Shown here: positions 17,054 through 24,857 of the stretch, piece after piece | Layout of the letters: each line of letters begins with the position of its first letter | Numbering within the stretch: position 1 is the stretch's first letter | Source: a virus | IMG/VR virus record: IMGVR_UViG_3300034096_000409 | Location: 1 to 36,800 of that record | Length of the DNA: 36,800 nt | Direction: 5' to 3' (one strand) | The notes under the pieces: generated by a model | Seen by the model: the letters and a program-made list of their open reading frames with translations, nothing else | Database searches by the model: none | Told to the model about the DNA's origin: nothing | Translations under genes and position numbers: made by a program

Positions 17054-17275
17054 TCATTGTTTTTTGGGGTTAATTTTTCGCTTGTTGTACCTGGCTTTGT
17101 AATTGTGGAAGTGCATGAAGTTTTTAAAGATTCTCATGCCGTGTTTTTTTGAGAACTCCAATTCAGCTACCTCATACGTTTCTTGATAAGTCGCTGAAAC
17201 TTCATGCAAGGTATGAAACAATTGTAAAAACTCCTCAAAGTTTTCACGCCTGAAATCTCTTAGTTCATCATACAT
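17054..17275 (-). CDS. Small AT-rich accessory protein, unknown
   Basis: 73 residues, starting 8 bases inside the terminase large subunit gene. It is helical and charged, with a Phe/His-rich middle and a basic C-terminus (KARYNKRKINPKKQ) that could bind nucleic acid. The gene is visibly more AT-rich than its neighbours. Together with the next gene (16747-17004) it forms a two-gene accessory island between terminase and portal, so a counter-defence role is possible but unproven. Confidence 0.65.
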   Translation of the reverse strand: MYDELRDFRRENFEEFLQLFHTLHEVSATYQETYEVAELEFSKKHGMRIFKNFMHFHNYKARYNKRKINPKKQ

Positions 17276-18953
17276 AGAAAAGTCCTGTTTGGCTGTAAAC
17301 TTCCGGTTGTGGATTCTTCAGGTATTCACCGAGGGCGATGATAGAAGCGACAATGCCGTCAATCTTTGCCCCGCGCGTTTCTTTCATCTTCCTGATCTTC
17401 AGATTTTCGTTAAAATCTGTGTATGGAACACAGTTCTGCAGCATCCAGCGAAGCACCGGATTACCTCCGTGATTCATGCGCTTACTTCTGACAATCCGCT
17501 CAAATTCCTTGCTCGGTGGTGACATATTCATAATTCCCTGACTAAATTTATCCATAGGCAGCCCGTCTGCCTCCAGCTTTGATATTGTCTGCCACGCGTT
17601 ATGTGGGTCGTAGCCTATTGACCGGATGTCGTACAGACTCCGCAGGCGGTGCACTTCGGCTGTCAGGTAGTCGTAATCCGTCACGTTTCCGGGCGTTACC
17701 GTTACAAGTCCATCCTTTTGCCACCGCACAATGTCAGGCAAATCGCGTGATCTGATTTTCAGCACCTCTTCAGGAATCCAAAAGTGCGGGATAATGATGT
17801 AGTGGTCATCATCCGAAACAGGCGGGAAGAGGACAACAAGCGCTGTAAAGTCAGACACAGCCGCAAAGTCAATACCTGCGTAGCATTCGCGGCCCTGTAG
17901 TTCGGCGTGGTTTATCTCATTTGGGCACGCCTGCCAAAGTTCATCAGGTATCCACACTTCAGAAACGCCTACAGGCAGATTCAGGTTCTTTGTTTTGAAC
18001 TCTACCTCCGATCTACCGCCTTCGTTTACCGCTTTGGTGTATTCAGACTGCATAAACTCCCATGTGGGAGTAGTTCCGATCTGTGGGTTTGCTTTTACCC
18101 ACGATGTTTTGTCGTTCCAGTCATCGCCATCATCCAGCGTGTAGATGATTCCAAAGAATGTATCATCGTGCTTCAGCCCTCGCAGGATGTCAATGCAGTT
18201 CTGCCTCATGTGGTACCAGGGACTTTCAAAATTGAATCCGGCTGTAGTGATGATGTACGTTAGTGGCTGCGTTCGCGCACCCATGCCTGTTTCAATTACT
18301 TTCAGCACTTCGTTTGTCGGGTGCGCGTGGAACTCGTCAATGACAGCGATATGAGGGCTAAGTCCGTCAAGTGTTCCGGCTTCAGCGCTCAAGGCTTCCA
18401 TGAAGCTGTCATTTTGCTCAAAGATTACCCGGTGCTGCATAACCTTTAACAGGTCGCGTATTGTTTCGCTGTCCTGCTTCAGTTCCCGCCCCATCATCTT
18501 TGCGGCATTGTACACGATTTTTGCCTGATGCCTGGTTGTTGCAGCGCTGTAAATCTGTGCCGTCTGTTCGCTATCTATCAATAGGCCACCGAGCATGATA
18601 GCTGCCGCCTCTTCTGTCTTTCCCTGTTTACGGGCCACCTCCACAAAAGCACGCCTGAACCTGCGTCCTTTACCGTCATTGCGCTGCCATCCAAACAGCA
18701 CCGCCCACCGGAAAGCCTGAAAGTCCTGTATGTTGAAAAATTGTCCTTTCCACTCTCCGGAAGTGTGGCGAAGAATGGAAATAAAGGAAATCCAGCGCTC
18801 TGCTTCCTGTTCATCAAAGTGGTACGGGAAGTCGGGCGTGCCTTGTCGCTTCAGGTCATTTAACTGCCTGGCAACTGCGTTTTTAACATATTCACAAACA
18901 GGCACTATTCCGGCCTGCACCGTCTTGATGTATCGGTTGTATCCCTCCAGCAT
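17268..18953 (-). CDS. terL: Terminase large subunit
   Basis: 561 residues. The ATPase half has Walker A ARKQGKT (107-113), Walker B AVIDE (203-207) and the coupling motif TYIITTAG (232-239). The nuclease half has the RNase-H-like acidic residues Asp362 (AGIDFAAVSDF), Asp449 (IGYDPHNAW) and Asp532 (KIDGIVASI). It is the packaging motor and headful/cos nuclease. The ATG directly abuts the small-subunit stop (TAAATG). Confidence 0.96.
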   Translation of the reverse strand: MLEGYNRYIKTVQAGIVPVCEYVKNAVARQLNDLKRQGTPDFPYHFDEQEAERWISFISILRHTSGEWKGQFFNIQDFQAFRWAVLFGWQRNDGKGRRFRRAFVEVARKQGKTEEAAAIMLGGLLIDSEQTAQIYSAATTRHQAKIVYNAAKMMGRELKQDSETIRDLLKVMQHRVIFEQNDSFMEALSAEAGTLDGLSPHIAVIDEFHAHPTNEVLKVIETGMGARTQPLTYIITTAGFNFESPWYHMRQNCIDILRGLKHDDTFFGIIYTLDDGDDWNDKTSWVKANPQIGTTPTWEFMQSEYTKAVNEGGRSEVEFKTKNLNLPVGVSEVWIPDELWQACPNEINHAELQGRECYAGIDFAAVSDFTALVVLFPPVSDDDHYIIIPHFWIPEEVLKIRSRDLPDIVRWQKDGLVTVTPGNVTDYDYLTAEVHRLRSLYDIRSIGYDPHNAWQTISKLEADGLPMDKFSQGIMNMSPPSKEFERIVRSKRMNHGGNPVLRWMLQNCVPYTDFNENLKIRKMKETRGAKIDGIVASIIALGEYLKNPQPEVYSQTGLFYV

Positions 18954-19421
18954 TTACACGGCTTTCTTTGGCTTTGTGAGTATTGCCAGTATCGGGTCTT
19001 CCTTTTTGACCTCTTTCTTTTTCACGTGGATAGATTGCCGTGCGCGTGGCGTGAATCCGAACTGCTCGCGGAGCGGTTTGATTACCGCTTCCATCTGTTG
19101 ATAAATTTTCAGATTTGGGTTTGGGTAGCCATCAACTTCAAGTCCATCCGTTATGATTGATACATATGCCATTTTTTGAACAATGATTGAACTGACGTAT
19201 GTTTCAATGCTATCCGCATCTTGGTCTGCAAGTATGCCAAAATCACTTAAATGTTTTACCACCTCATTCCATTTGCGCAAATGCTCTCCCTTGAAATAAT
19301 CAGGGGCTACAATTGTTTCAACTGGGTCTGCTTCAATTCTTGTGCCATGCCTGTCCGGTCTGTATGTTCCGGACGCCTTGTGTTCTGATGCCGATTTGCT
19401 TCGGCGGTCTCCTCCTCTCAT
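18954..19421 (-). CDS. terS: Terminase small subunit, P27 family
   Basis: 155 residues. It follows the P27-type pattern: a basic N-terminus, YFKGEHLRKWNEVVKHLSDF, ADQDADSIETYVSS, then PNLKIYQQMEAVIKPLREQF and GFTPRARQS. It recognises phage DNA and recruits the large subunit. Its start lies 8 bases after the run of A following the terminator at 19441-19473, so it may be read from a promoter I cannot identify or by readthrough. The stop is adjacent to terL. Confidence 0.9.
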   Translation of the reverse strand: MRGGDRRSKSASEHKASGTYRPDRHGTRIEADPVETIVAPDYFKGEHLRKWNEVVKHLSDFGILADQDADSIETYVSSIIVQKMAYVSIITDGLEVDGYPNPNLKIYQQMEAVIKPLREQFGFTPRARQSIHVKKKEVKKEDPILAILTKPKKAV

Positions 19422-19440
19422 TGGTCATTTTTTTTAAAAA

Positions 19441-19473
19441 GGTGCATCAACGCCGGGCGTTGATTGCTGCACC
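19441..19473 (-). terminator. Rho-independent terminator between the PLD-like gene and terS
   Basis: On the minus strand GGTGCA and TGCACC enclose an inner stem TCAACGC/GCGTTGA with a GCAA bulge on one side, followed by TTTTT. The 130-base region 19422-19552 otherwise shows no gene. Terminator activity is expected in the direction of all genes here. Confidence 0.8.
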
Positions 19474-19552
19474 CCTCTCGTTGGTTGCCTTTTGTTTTTT
19501 CCTTGCCTTCCCTTGGCTTTTGTTTTTTGTTTGCGCCAATTTGCAATGCGCT

Positions 19553-20233
19553 TTACTTTTGATCCTGAAGTGTCTGCCATAACTTGGTTCGTCTGATTGG
19601 TTTGTTAATTGTTTTGTATTTATTCAGGATAGTATCAAACATATCCTGATTGAATTTATACAAAATCTCCGACTCTTCAATCATTATATTTTCAATATTC
19701 CCTGAAGAGCGAAGATTGCTGCTGCCATGTATTGTTACATACAATCCGCAATGGGTTTGTATGTTTGTTATTTTACAATGCGTTCCAGCTGCTGCAAACT
19801 GAAACTTATCATCAATATCAAGTTCTTCATATATATACTTTACAAGGCTATTTCGTTCGTGGGCATAAAAGTATGCGGAAACTATTACATTTAACTCGTC
19901 AACATAATTTCCAACTATCAGGTTTTTCAGGCTATCCACATTTCCATTGTGCAATGACAATGTAGATATGGTTAACTTTTTGACGTGCCAATTATTGCGA
20001 ACAATCAGCGCTTCAATAAAGTCACCTGCAATGAAGTTACCAGAAACTATCACGAATTGCCTGCTATGCTTTTCAATTGATATGTTTTCAGCCAATTGTT
20101 CAGCATACTCATACTTGAGCATACGCTCTGTGATTTCCTTCACTCTTGGCGGTTTTACTATTCTTGCTATCTCTTTTTTCCTTGTTCCCGCAAAGGCAGA
20201 AACGTCAATAGTGAATTTTTCAAGTTCGTTCAT
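19553..20233 (-). CDS. PLD-like (single HxK) phosphodiesterase-family protein
   Basis: 226 residues. The C-terminal half carries THCKI (151-155) followed by IHGSSNLRSSGNIE (168-181), matching the HxK ... GSxN ... E signature of phospholipase-D-superfamily nucleases. The Asp usually four residues after Lys is not evident. Only one such motif is present, so a dimer would be needed for a full active site. The N-terminal half has no signature. The gene is much more AT-rich than the HNH and terminase genes on either side, which suggests separate acquisition. Possible roles are DNA processing near packaging or an accessory nuclease. Confidence 0.65.
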   Translation of the reverse strand: MNELEKFTIDVSAFAGTRKKEIARIVKPPRVKEITERMLKYEYAEQLAENISIEKHSRQFVIVSGNFIAGDFIEALIVRNNWHVKKLTISTLSLHNGNVDSLKNLIVGNYVDELNVIVSAYFYAHERNSLVKYIYEELDIDDKFQFAAAGTHCKITNIQTHCGLYVTIHGSSNLRSSGNIENIMIEESEILYKFNQDMFDTILNKYKTINKPIRRTKLWQTLQDQK

Positions 20234-20320
20234 GTCAGAATTTTTTTTGATGATTGCTGTTTGTTTGCCGTGGCGTGTGTGCGGTTAGCGGCAAGGATGT
20301 TGAGCGGATAGGGCTGTGGA

Positions 20321-20659
20321 TTATGCCCCACCCCCCTCTTTGGACTTCCTCGCCCGCGTTTGCGCGGCCTTTTGCATATTGTGCCACTTGCACAGCGTTT
20401 GCCTCGCTCCGTTCCAGAACTCATCTTCGGTGGTGAAACCGTTGATATGGTCACGCTGTAGATTGTCGGTTGTCACTATCCCTTTCTGCTTGCACAGCAC
20501 ACAGTATGGCTCCTGCATGATCTCATACTTCGCCAACTTACGCCACCGCTGACTGTTGTACAGCGCCTGTGACCATGCCCTGTTTTTGATACTCTCAAAC
20601 ATCGGTGCTGCCTTTGGCTTCCAGGGATATGACTTTGACTTCTTGTTTACTGTTGGCAT
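20321..20659 (-). CDS. HNH endonuclease of the packaging module
   Basis: 112 residues from the start at 20659 (the upstream start would run through the hairpin at 20682-20711). It has a zinc-type CVLC (53-56), QRDHIN with the first catalytic His71, and LCKWHNMQKA with the last His93. HNH proteins next to terminase genes assist cos cleavage in HK97-like phages, so cos packaging is plausible. A gene-free 87-base stretch (20234-20320) follows. Confidence 0.87.
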   Translation of the reverse strand: MPTVNKKSKSYPWKPKAAPMFESIKNRAWSQALYNSQRWRKLAKYEIMQEPYCVLCKQKGIVTTDNLQRDHINGFTTEDEFWNGARQTLCKWHNMQKAAQTRARKSKEGGGA

Positions 20660-20681
20660 CGTGATTGCTTTAAATGCAAAC

Positions 20682-20711
20682 GCCCGACACACTATTCAAA
20701 GTGTGCCGGAC
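20682..20711 (-). terminator. Terminator-like hairpin before the HNH gene
   Basis: A 10-bp stem with a 6-base loop (arms CCGGCACACT and AGTGTGTCGG on the minus strand, one G-U pair). Only a weak T stretch follows (GTTTGCATTT), so termination may be partial. Confidence 0.6.
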
Positions 20712-20719
20712 TTATTGCA

Positions 20720-20890
20720 TCAACTGTTAACTGCTTGCTTCTTGAGCGTTTCGACGCGGCGTTCGGCTTGTTGCCTGTTCGCCGCTTTGTTCCGCTCCTC
20801 TGCTTCGATGGTAGGAAACATCCAACATTGGTACTTCTTTACATCGAAGTATTCAACGCCTGCTACCTTCTTTTGTTCTTTCTTTGCCAT
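20720..20890 (-). CDS. Small charged protein, unknown
   Basis: 56 residues, too short for routine detection. The sequence starts MAKKEQKKVAGVEYF, contains CWMFPTIEAEERN and ends in a basic, Gln/Arg/Lys-rich helix. The ATG lies inside the upstream 29-codon gene (28-base overlap), the stop lies 9 bases before the hairpin at 20682-20711, and the frame is free of stops throughout, which supports it as the last gene of the envelope block. Confidence 0.55.
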   Translation of the reverse strand: MAKKEQKKVAGVEYFDVKKYQCWMFPTIEAEERNKAANRQQAERRVETLKKQAVNS

Positions 20891-20952
20891 GTATCAATTG
20901 AATGAGCGTAAACAATGAGCGACAAAGCAACTACTACTGCAAATACAATCAT
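20863..20952 (-). CDS. 29-residue single-pass membrane peptide
   Basis: MIVFAVVVALSLIVYAHSID followed by a basic end (TWQRKNKRR). One hydrophobic helix of about 15 residues at the N-terminus and a strongly basic C-terminus, so the C-terminus should face the cytoplasm. Its ATG overlaps the stop of the secreted-protein gene as ATGA, which is why I take it as real. It may modulate the neighbouring membrane or lysozyme proteins. Confidence 0.55.
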   Translation of the reverse strand: MIVFAVVVALSLIVYAHSIDTWQRKNKRR

Positions 20953-21449
20953 AATTGCCTCACGTTTAACTGAACGCCCCAATACAGCGCCCTGCGTTTG
21001 ATTTCCTCAATGCTGTACCCCTTTACCTTCCCTGCCTTTGTTATCGCTGTTTCAATCTGATCTGCGTATTGTTCAGCAGTCATATTCAACTCAAAGAATC
21101 TGATAGGATTGATAACTTTTAGGTCAAAGCCGTATCCGGATGCCATGCCTTTGGCGGTCTGCTCCGCCTGATACCACCCCTGAAGCACGCTATACGTTTG
21201 TGCTGCTGCCTCTTCCTGAATCGCTACCTCATCCATGCCGTCGTCAAACTGCCTTAATGCAGAGATGGTTAGGTAGTAGTTCGTTGTCAGGTTGTCACGC
21301 GCTTCTGCCTGTTGCGCTGCCGGGATGGTTGTAGGTACGCAATCCAGTACGGCGTTGATGGTCATTGTTTCAGGTCGTGCAATGACGGTCTGTGCGCTGA
21401 TTGAGGATGCTGTGAAGATGAATGCAAAGAGAATGATGATGTGTTTCAT
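20949..21449 (-). CDS. Secreted protein of the envelope block, unknown function
   Basis: 166 residues. The N-terminus is a Sec signal peptide (MKHI, hydrophobic core to residue 12, cleavage after SISAQ near residue 20). The mature part is mostly helical, with Gln/Ala-rich stretches and no recognised motif. It follows the lysozyme-like gene after a 27-base spacer rich in GT repeats and is linked to the next tiny membrane gene by an ATGA overlap. Confidence 0.75.
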   Translation of the reverse strand: MKHIIILFAFIFTASSISAQTVIARPETMTINAVLDCVPTTIPAAQQAEARDNLTTNYYLTISALRQFDDGMDEVAIQEEAAAQTYSVLQGWYQAEQTAKGMASGYGFDLKVINPIRFFELNMTAEQYADQIETAITKAGKVKGYSIEEIKRRALYWGVQLNVRQL

Positions 21450-21476
21450 GTTGTGTGTGTTGTGTGTGTTAATGGT

Positions 21477-22268
21477 TCAATAATGTTTCAAGTCACCGCG
21501 TCCAGCAATGCTGTTGTATGCCTTGTCCGCGTATTTCTTTGCCTCTTTGAAGTCTCCAGTATAAAGCGCCCACTCAAAGCGCCTGCTTGTTTTATGGTTA
21601 TCGGTGGCTGCGTGGCACTTCATCCAGGCGCGGCGTGCATCACCCGTTTTGTTTCCTGCTTTCAGGTGCTGATACAGGGCTGATTTCTTGACGTTACCAT
21701 AGCCCCAATTGAACGCAAGGCTTTGAACCGCCCAAAGTTCGTGCCGTTCAAGATGTGGCAGGTCGGCGCTGATGGTCTCTTTGAGGCTATCAAAGGTGTC
21801 GTACATCATTGCCCTCGCTTGTGCCTCCGTTACTTTGTACCCCTGTTCATCTACCACCTGCTTCCATTTTGGAGGCAGGTATTTGATACGGTTGCCGTAC
21901 CCGATGGCAGGTGAATCACCATCCATGTACGATTCCAGTTCTTTACCGCGCCTGCCTAACGCCTCACGGCGCTTTGTCTCCAGCATCACATACTTAAACA
22001 AGTCGTGGCTGTTTGTATGCTCCGGCACTTTGGCCGCTGCCTTTGCTTCAGGCGCTGTTGCCATCAGTCCGAACTGCGTATCCTCTTCGGGCTGATCGGT
22101 GAATGCAAGTACATCGCGGCTTTCGCGCTCTTTGGTGGCGTAGTTATATGCGAGTGCTGTAATTGCGCCCACAATGACAAACCTTTTATTAAGGAATGGT
22201 GGCGGCTCTGATTTTTGAACCCGCCCGCCTATTTCTTCATAGTGGGCATCTTCGTAATGCTGTTTCAT
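21477..22268 (-). CDS. Membrane-anchored GH24-like lysozyme
   Basis: 263 residues. One Ala/Gly-containing membrane segment (29-44) precedes a linker and a C-terminal lysozyme domain (about 90-263). The domain has YMDGDSPAIGYGNRI (114-127), equivalent to the T4-lysozyme 'Y.D..G..TIGYG' region, and LWAVQSLAFNWGYGNV (178-193), the GH24 'L.sfaFN.G' helix. The Thr of the Glu-Asp-Thr triad is Ala here and the catalytic Glu is not at its usual spacing from Asp116 (Glu97 is the best candidate). The weakly hydrophobic anchor recalls signal-anchor-release endolysins. It is linked to the upstream membrane-protein gene by ATGA. Confidence 0.7.
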   Translation of the reverse strand: MKQHYEDAHYEEIGGRVQKSEPPPFLNKRFVIVGAITALAYNYATKERESRDVLAFTDQPEEDTQFGLMATAPEAKAAAKVPEHTNSHDLFKYVMLETKRREALGRRGKELESYMDGDSPAIGYGNRIKYLPPKWKQVVDEQGYKVTEAQARAMMYDTFDSLKETISADLPHLERHELWAVQSLAFNWGYGNVKKSALYQHLKAGNKTGDARRAWMKCHAATDNHKTSRRFEWALYTGDFKEAKKYADKAYNSIAGRGDLKHY

Positions 22269-23017
22269 GCGTCCTTTTTTATGATTGAATGAACTGACAC
22301 TACCGACATTGCAGCGATTGCCGCTGCCATCATAAGTGCCAAAAACAAGGCTGTTCCGCGTGCGCCCGTTCCTGCCATTTGCATGACCATGTTCAGGAAC
22401 TTACCAGGCGTGATGATGTCGCTGCCTACTGTGATAGACAAAAGATTGCCGTAATAACCCGCTGTATTGGCGAATACCTCAATGGCGATTGGGATGAACG
22501 CTGCAATGCGCGCTGTTCGGTTATCGGATGTAAGCAGCAACATCGGGCTGATTGTGAACGTGGCGGTTATCGCCATTGCTAAGAATGCGCTGTCTTTCAT
22601 TTGCAGCGCTACCGAGTACATATTTGGTACGCTGCAACCGAGTGAGAATACCAGTACAGCCCACAGTTGCCAATTCAGCGGCTCCGGTTCGTATGGCTGA
22701 TATTGTTCAAACTGTTGCGCTTCAGGCTTTAATTCAGGATGCACTTCAGGCTGCACTTTGGTTGCTTCCAAAGGTTCAGCCGGAACCGCTTTTGATTCCG
22801 GCTGTTGCCGATGGGAATAGCTAACCTTTGCTTTCGTATGAATCCTCTTTGCGCTTGCTGAAAGAAGCGCGTTTATCTGATCGGGCGTAGCAATGGCGTT
22901 GCCATCATAAGCGCCTGTGATTTTCTTGACCTTGACCTGCCAGGCACGCAGCCCGATATTTGGCGCTGCCTGATAGTGAAGTTGTTTGAATGTGATAGAT
23001 GTGGCTAAAGTTCCCAT
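22265..23017 (-). CDS. Four-helix membrane protein, unknown
   Basis: 250 residues. A soluble N-terminal domain (1-70), a Pro/Glu/Gln-rich linker (71-113) and four likely membrane helices (115-133, 143-163, 169-187, 221-245), then a short basic end. No family is recognised. It is followed by the anchored lysozyme gene with a start-stop overlap (ATGA), so it could be a pore, an anchor or an exclusion factor working with that enzyme. Confidence 0.7.
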   Translation of the reverse strand: MGTLATSITFKQLHYQAAPNIGLRAWQVKVKKITGAYDGNAIATPDQINALLSASAKRIHTKAKVSYSHRQQPESKAVPAEPLEATKVQPEVHPELKPEAQQFEQYQPYEPEPLNWQLWAVLVFSLGCSVPNMYSVALQMKDSAFLAMAITATFTISPMLLLTSDNRTARIAAFIPIAIEVFANTAGYYGNLLSITVGSDIITPGKFLNMVMQMAGTGARGTALFLALMMAAAIAAMSVVSVHSIIKKDA

Positions 23018-23031
23018 CGTTTAAGATTTGA

Positions 23032-23451
23032 TTACATTAAGTAATTAGCGCGATATGATGATACGCTTTTCAAGCGCTCTGCTTCATTCTTTGTCAGTCG
23101 CTTTGCTACTTCAGGGTCAAATTCGATGCGCGCAATCATCAGTTCTTCAGATGTGACAGCAAACTGCATTTCAGTTCCAGCGACAAACGGAACTTTTTTT
23201 GCAGTTAAATTGCCGCCTGTTCCAAACTTCGGATATGTCAAATAAAAGCAGTCAAGGCTGTAAATGTCATTGTAATATTCAATTGCAATGGCCTTAAATT
23301 CCTGCTCGTCAAATATTGTAGCGTTCTCTTCAGGAAGTGAATCATTGTCATCCTGAAGGTGCTGCCAAAATGCGTTTGCGTAGTCGCTTGCGTTATCTGC
23401 ATCTGTTACAACGTAAGGCGCTGTGTAGTTGATGTATTGTCTGATATTCAT
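23032..23451 (-). CDS. First gene of the envelope block, unknown
   Basis: 139 residues, acidic, mixed helix and strand, with no membrane segment and no recognised motif. It starts 54 bases after a good Bacteroidota promoter (23506-23535) and is followed after 14 bases by the membrane-protein gene. Its position makes it the leading gene of a five-to-six-gene transcript that continues through the lysozyme-like and secreted proteins. Confidence 0.7.
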   Translation of the reverse strand: MNIRQYINYTAPYVVTDADNASDYANAFWQHLQDDNDSLPEENATIFDEQEFKAIAIEYYNDIYSLDCFYLTYPKFGTGGNLTAKKVPFVAGTEMQFAVTSEELMIARIEFDPEVAKRLTKNEAERLKSVSSYRANYLM

Positions 23452-23505
23452 GTCTTAGAAGTTTTGAAATTGAATGTTTGTGTGTGCTGTTGTCGTTTGA
23501 CCTTA

Positions 23506-23535
23506 CAAAGATACGCGCCTTTATTTATTTGTCAA
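23506..23535 (-). promoter_or_regulatory. Promoter of the envelope block
   Basis: On the minus strand TTGAC (23535-23531), a 17-base spacer and TATCTTTG (23513-23506). This is an exact TAnnTTTG -7 box with a TTG -33 box in an AT-rich gene-free region. Confidence 0.82.
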
Positions 23536-23554
23536 GTTTTTTCTTTACTTTTTT

Positions 23555-24031
23555 TCAGAAAGTTTCTGATTTTAACATTTGCTCAAAGTATTCGATAAAC
23601 TGATCGGTTGACCTGGCTACAAAATACATTCCTTTGGCCTGTTGTATATTCGCTCCGAACTGCTGTTGATGGATGCTTTCTTTGTCTTTTCCTGCCTTTA
23701 CTTCGATACACACCATCTTACCGCGAATGCACGCAATCACATCTGATATTCCGCGCTCCGTGTTGCCTTTGCGATGTATCTGCTTTGCTGCATCCCATAC
23801 GCCCACATTGTTTACCCTGAAGGCGTAGCAACCGGACTGCATATTGATTAACCGGATGATGTTTGCGGTTATCCGGTTTGCGCTTTCCGGCTTCGGCTTC
23901 AGTTGACCAGCAGCGCGCGCCTCCCATTGCGCGCGCCGCTTCTGCTTCCGTTCTTCTTGCTTTCGCCAAAGTTCCTTTAGTTCAGCAGGAGTGGCGGTGG
24001 TGTACTTAATTGCTTTAGTATGCTTTGCCAT
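23555..24031 (-). CDS. VRR-NUC domain nuclease
   Basis: 158 residues. A basic N-terminal extension (about 1-50) precedes a VRR-NUC domain: GISDVIACIRGK (94-105) supplies Asp97, CIEVKAGKD (108-116) supplies Glu110 and Lys112, and the following Gln residues (122-124) complete the PD-(D/E)XK-type site. The family cuts branched or ends of DNA and is common in phages. Its start overlaps the MazG-like gene by 17 bases. The last gene before the promoter at 23506. Confidence 0.88.
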   Translation of the reverse strand: MAKHTKAIKYTTATPAELKELWRKQEERKQKRRAQWEARAAGQLKPKPESANRITANIIRLINMQSGCYAFRVNNVGVWDAAKQIHRKGNTERGISDVIACIRGKMVCIEVKAGKDKESIHQQQFGANIQQAKGMYFVARSTDQFIEYFEQMLKSETF

Positions 24032-24587
24032 GTTTGATTGGGCGTGTTGCGTTGTATTTCATTTTTGCCTCCACGTGAAAGCAGATGTCAATGTTGTATT
24101 CATCGCAGATTCCGATGATTCGGCGTATTGTATATCCGATACTATGTTTGGCCATGTTTGGATTATCGGTTATTTCACCTAATGCAACAAAACAGTTAGC
24201 GGCAAATGATTCATTGATTACAGGTATAGCATCAAAAGAATACGCTTCAGTAAATACCAATCCTTTGTGTTGCGCATAATCCAGTATCCGTATCAACGCA
24301 TCAGCCATTTCATCTTCCACCGTATCTTTTACCCATGCCTTGAAATTGGCCTCAAATTCCTGCGGGTATTTTGCCAGTTCTTCAGGGATGATTCCTTGCC
24401 TGCCATCCATCCATTTGTTCTCTCTGTGCGCTTCCACCGCTTCAGCGAGTTCGCAGATTACCAACATCAACATCTCTCTGTCGTTTCTGTCCTTTGGGTT
24501 TTCAGGATAAAAGCCTTTGGCAATGGCGTTTGCGTGGATGTCCTTTGCCCACGTTTGCAGTTGTGCGGGTGTGATCTGATTCTTCAT
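24015..24587 (-). CDS. MazG-like nucleotide pyrophosphohydrolase
   Basis: 190 residues from the start at 24587, which overlaps the preceding stop as ATGA. It has the acidic helix pairs of the all-alpha NTP pyrophosphatase family: MLVICELAEAVEAHRENKW (Glu residues of an ExxE pattern) and VEDEMADALIRILDYAQ (ExxD). Such enzymes hydrolyse nucleoside triphosphates or, in some phages, alarmones. It could adjust nucleotide pools or dampen stringent responses. Substrate cannot be read from the sequence. Confidence 0.78.
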   Translation of the reverse strand: MKNQITPAQLQTWAKDIHANAIAKGFYPENPKDRNDREMLMLVICELAEAVEAHRENKWMDGRQGIIPEELAKYPQEFEANFKAWVKDTVEDEMADALIRILDYAQHKGLVFTEAYSFDAIPVINESFAANCFVALGEITDNPNMAKHSIGYTIRRIIGICDEYNIDICFHVEAKMKYNATRPIKHGKAY

Positions 24588-24829
24588 CGTGTGTTGGTTG
24601 TGTATTTGTTGAAAAGAGATTGTGCTGCGTCTGCCTGCTTTGGCCACTTCATAAAATGACCTATCAGTTTTGTTTCTGCGTCCGATTGCCCGGCACGCCT
24701 GCCGCAGATGTGGTTTTCCATTAAGTCAGTTTGGTGGGCTGTCAGGCCTTGTTCAATGCACTCTGCTGTGAATTTTTCGCGCTCATGTTCTGACATCAGC
24801 CTGAAACGCGCTGCTACTTGTTGTTCCAT
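24584..24829 (-). CDS. Small helical protein, unknown
   Basis: 81 residues from the start at 24829; the longer frame to 24967 would overlap the preceding gene. Mostly charged helix with HICGRRAGQ in the middle and WPKQADAAQ near the end. It overlaps the MazG-like gene start by ATGA, as do several neighbours, and no motif is recognised. Confidence 0.65.
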   Translation of the reverse strand: MEQQVAARFRLMSEHEREKFTAECIEQGLTAHQTDLMENHICGRRAGQSDAETKLIGHFMKWPKQADAAQSLFNKYTTNTR

Positions 24830-24857
24830 GTTTCCTTTTTTGTGTGACAAATTTAAT

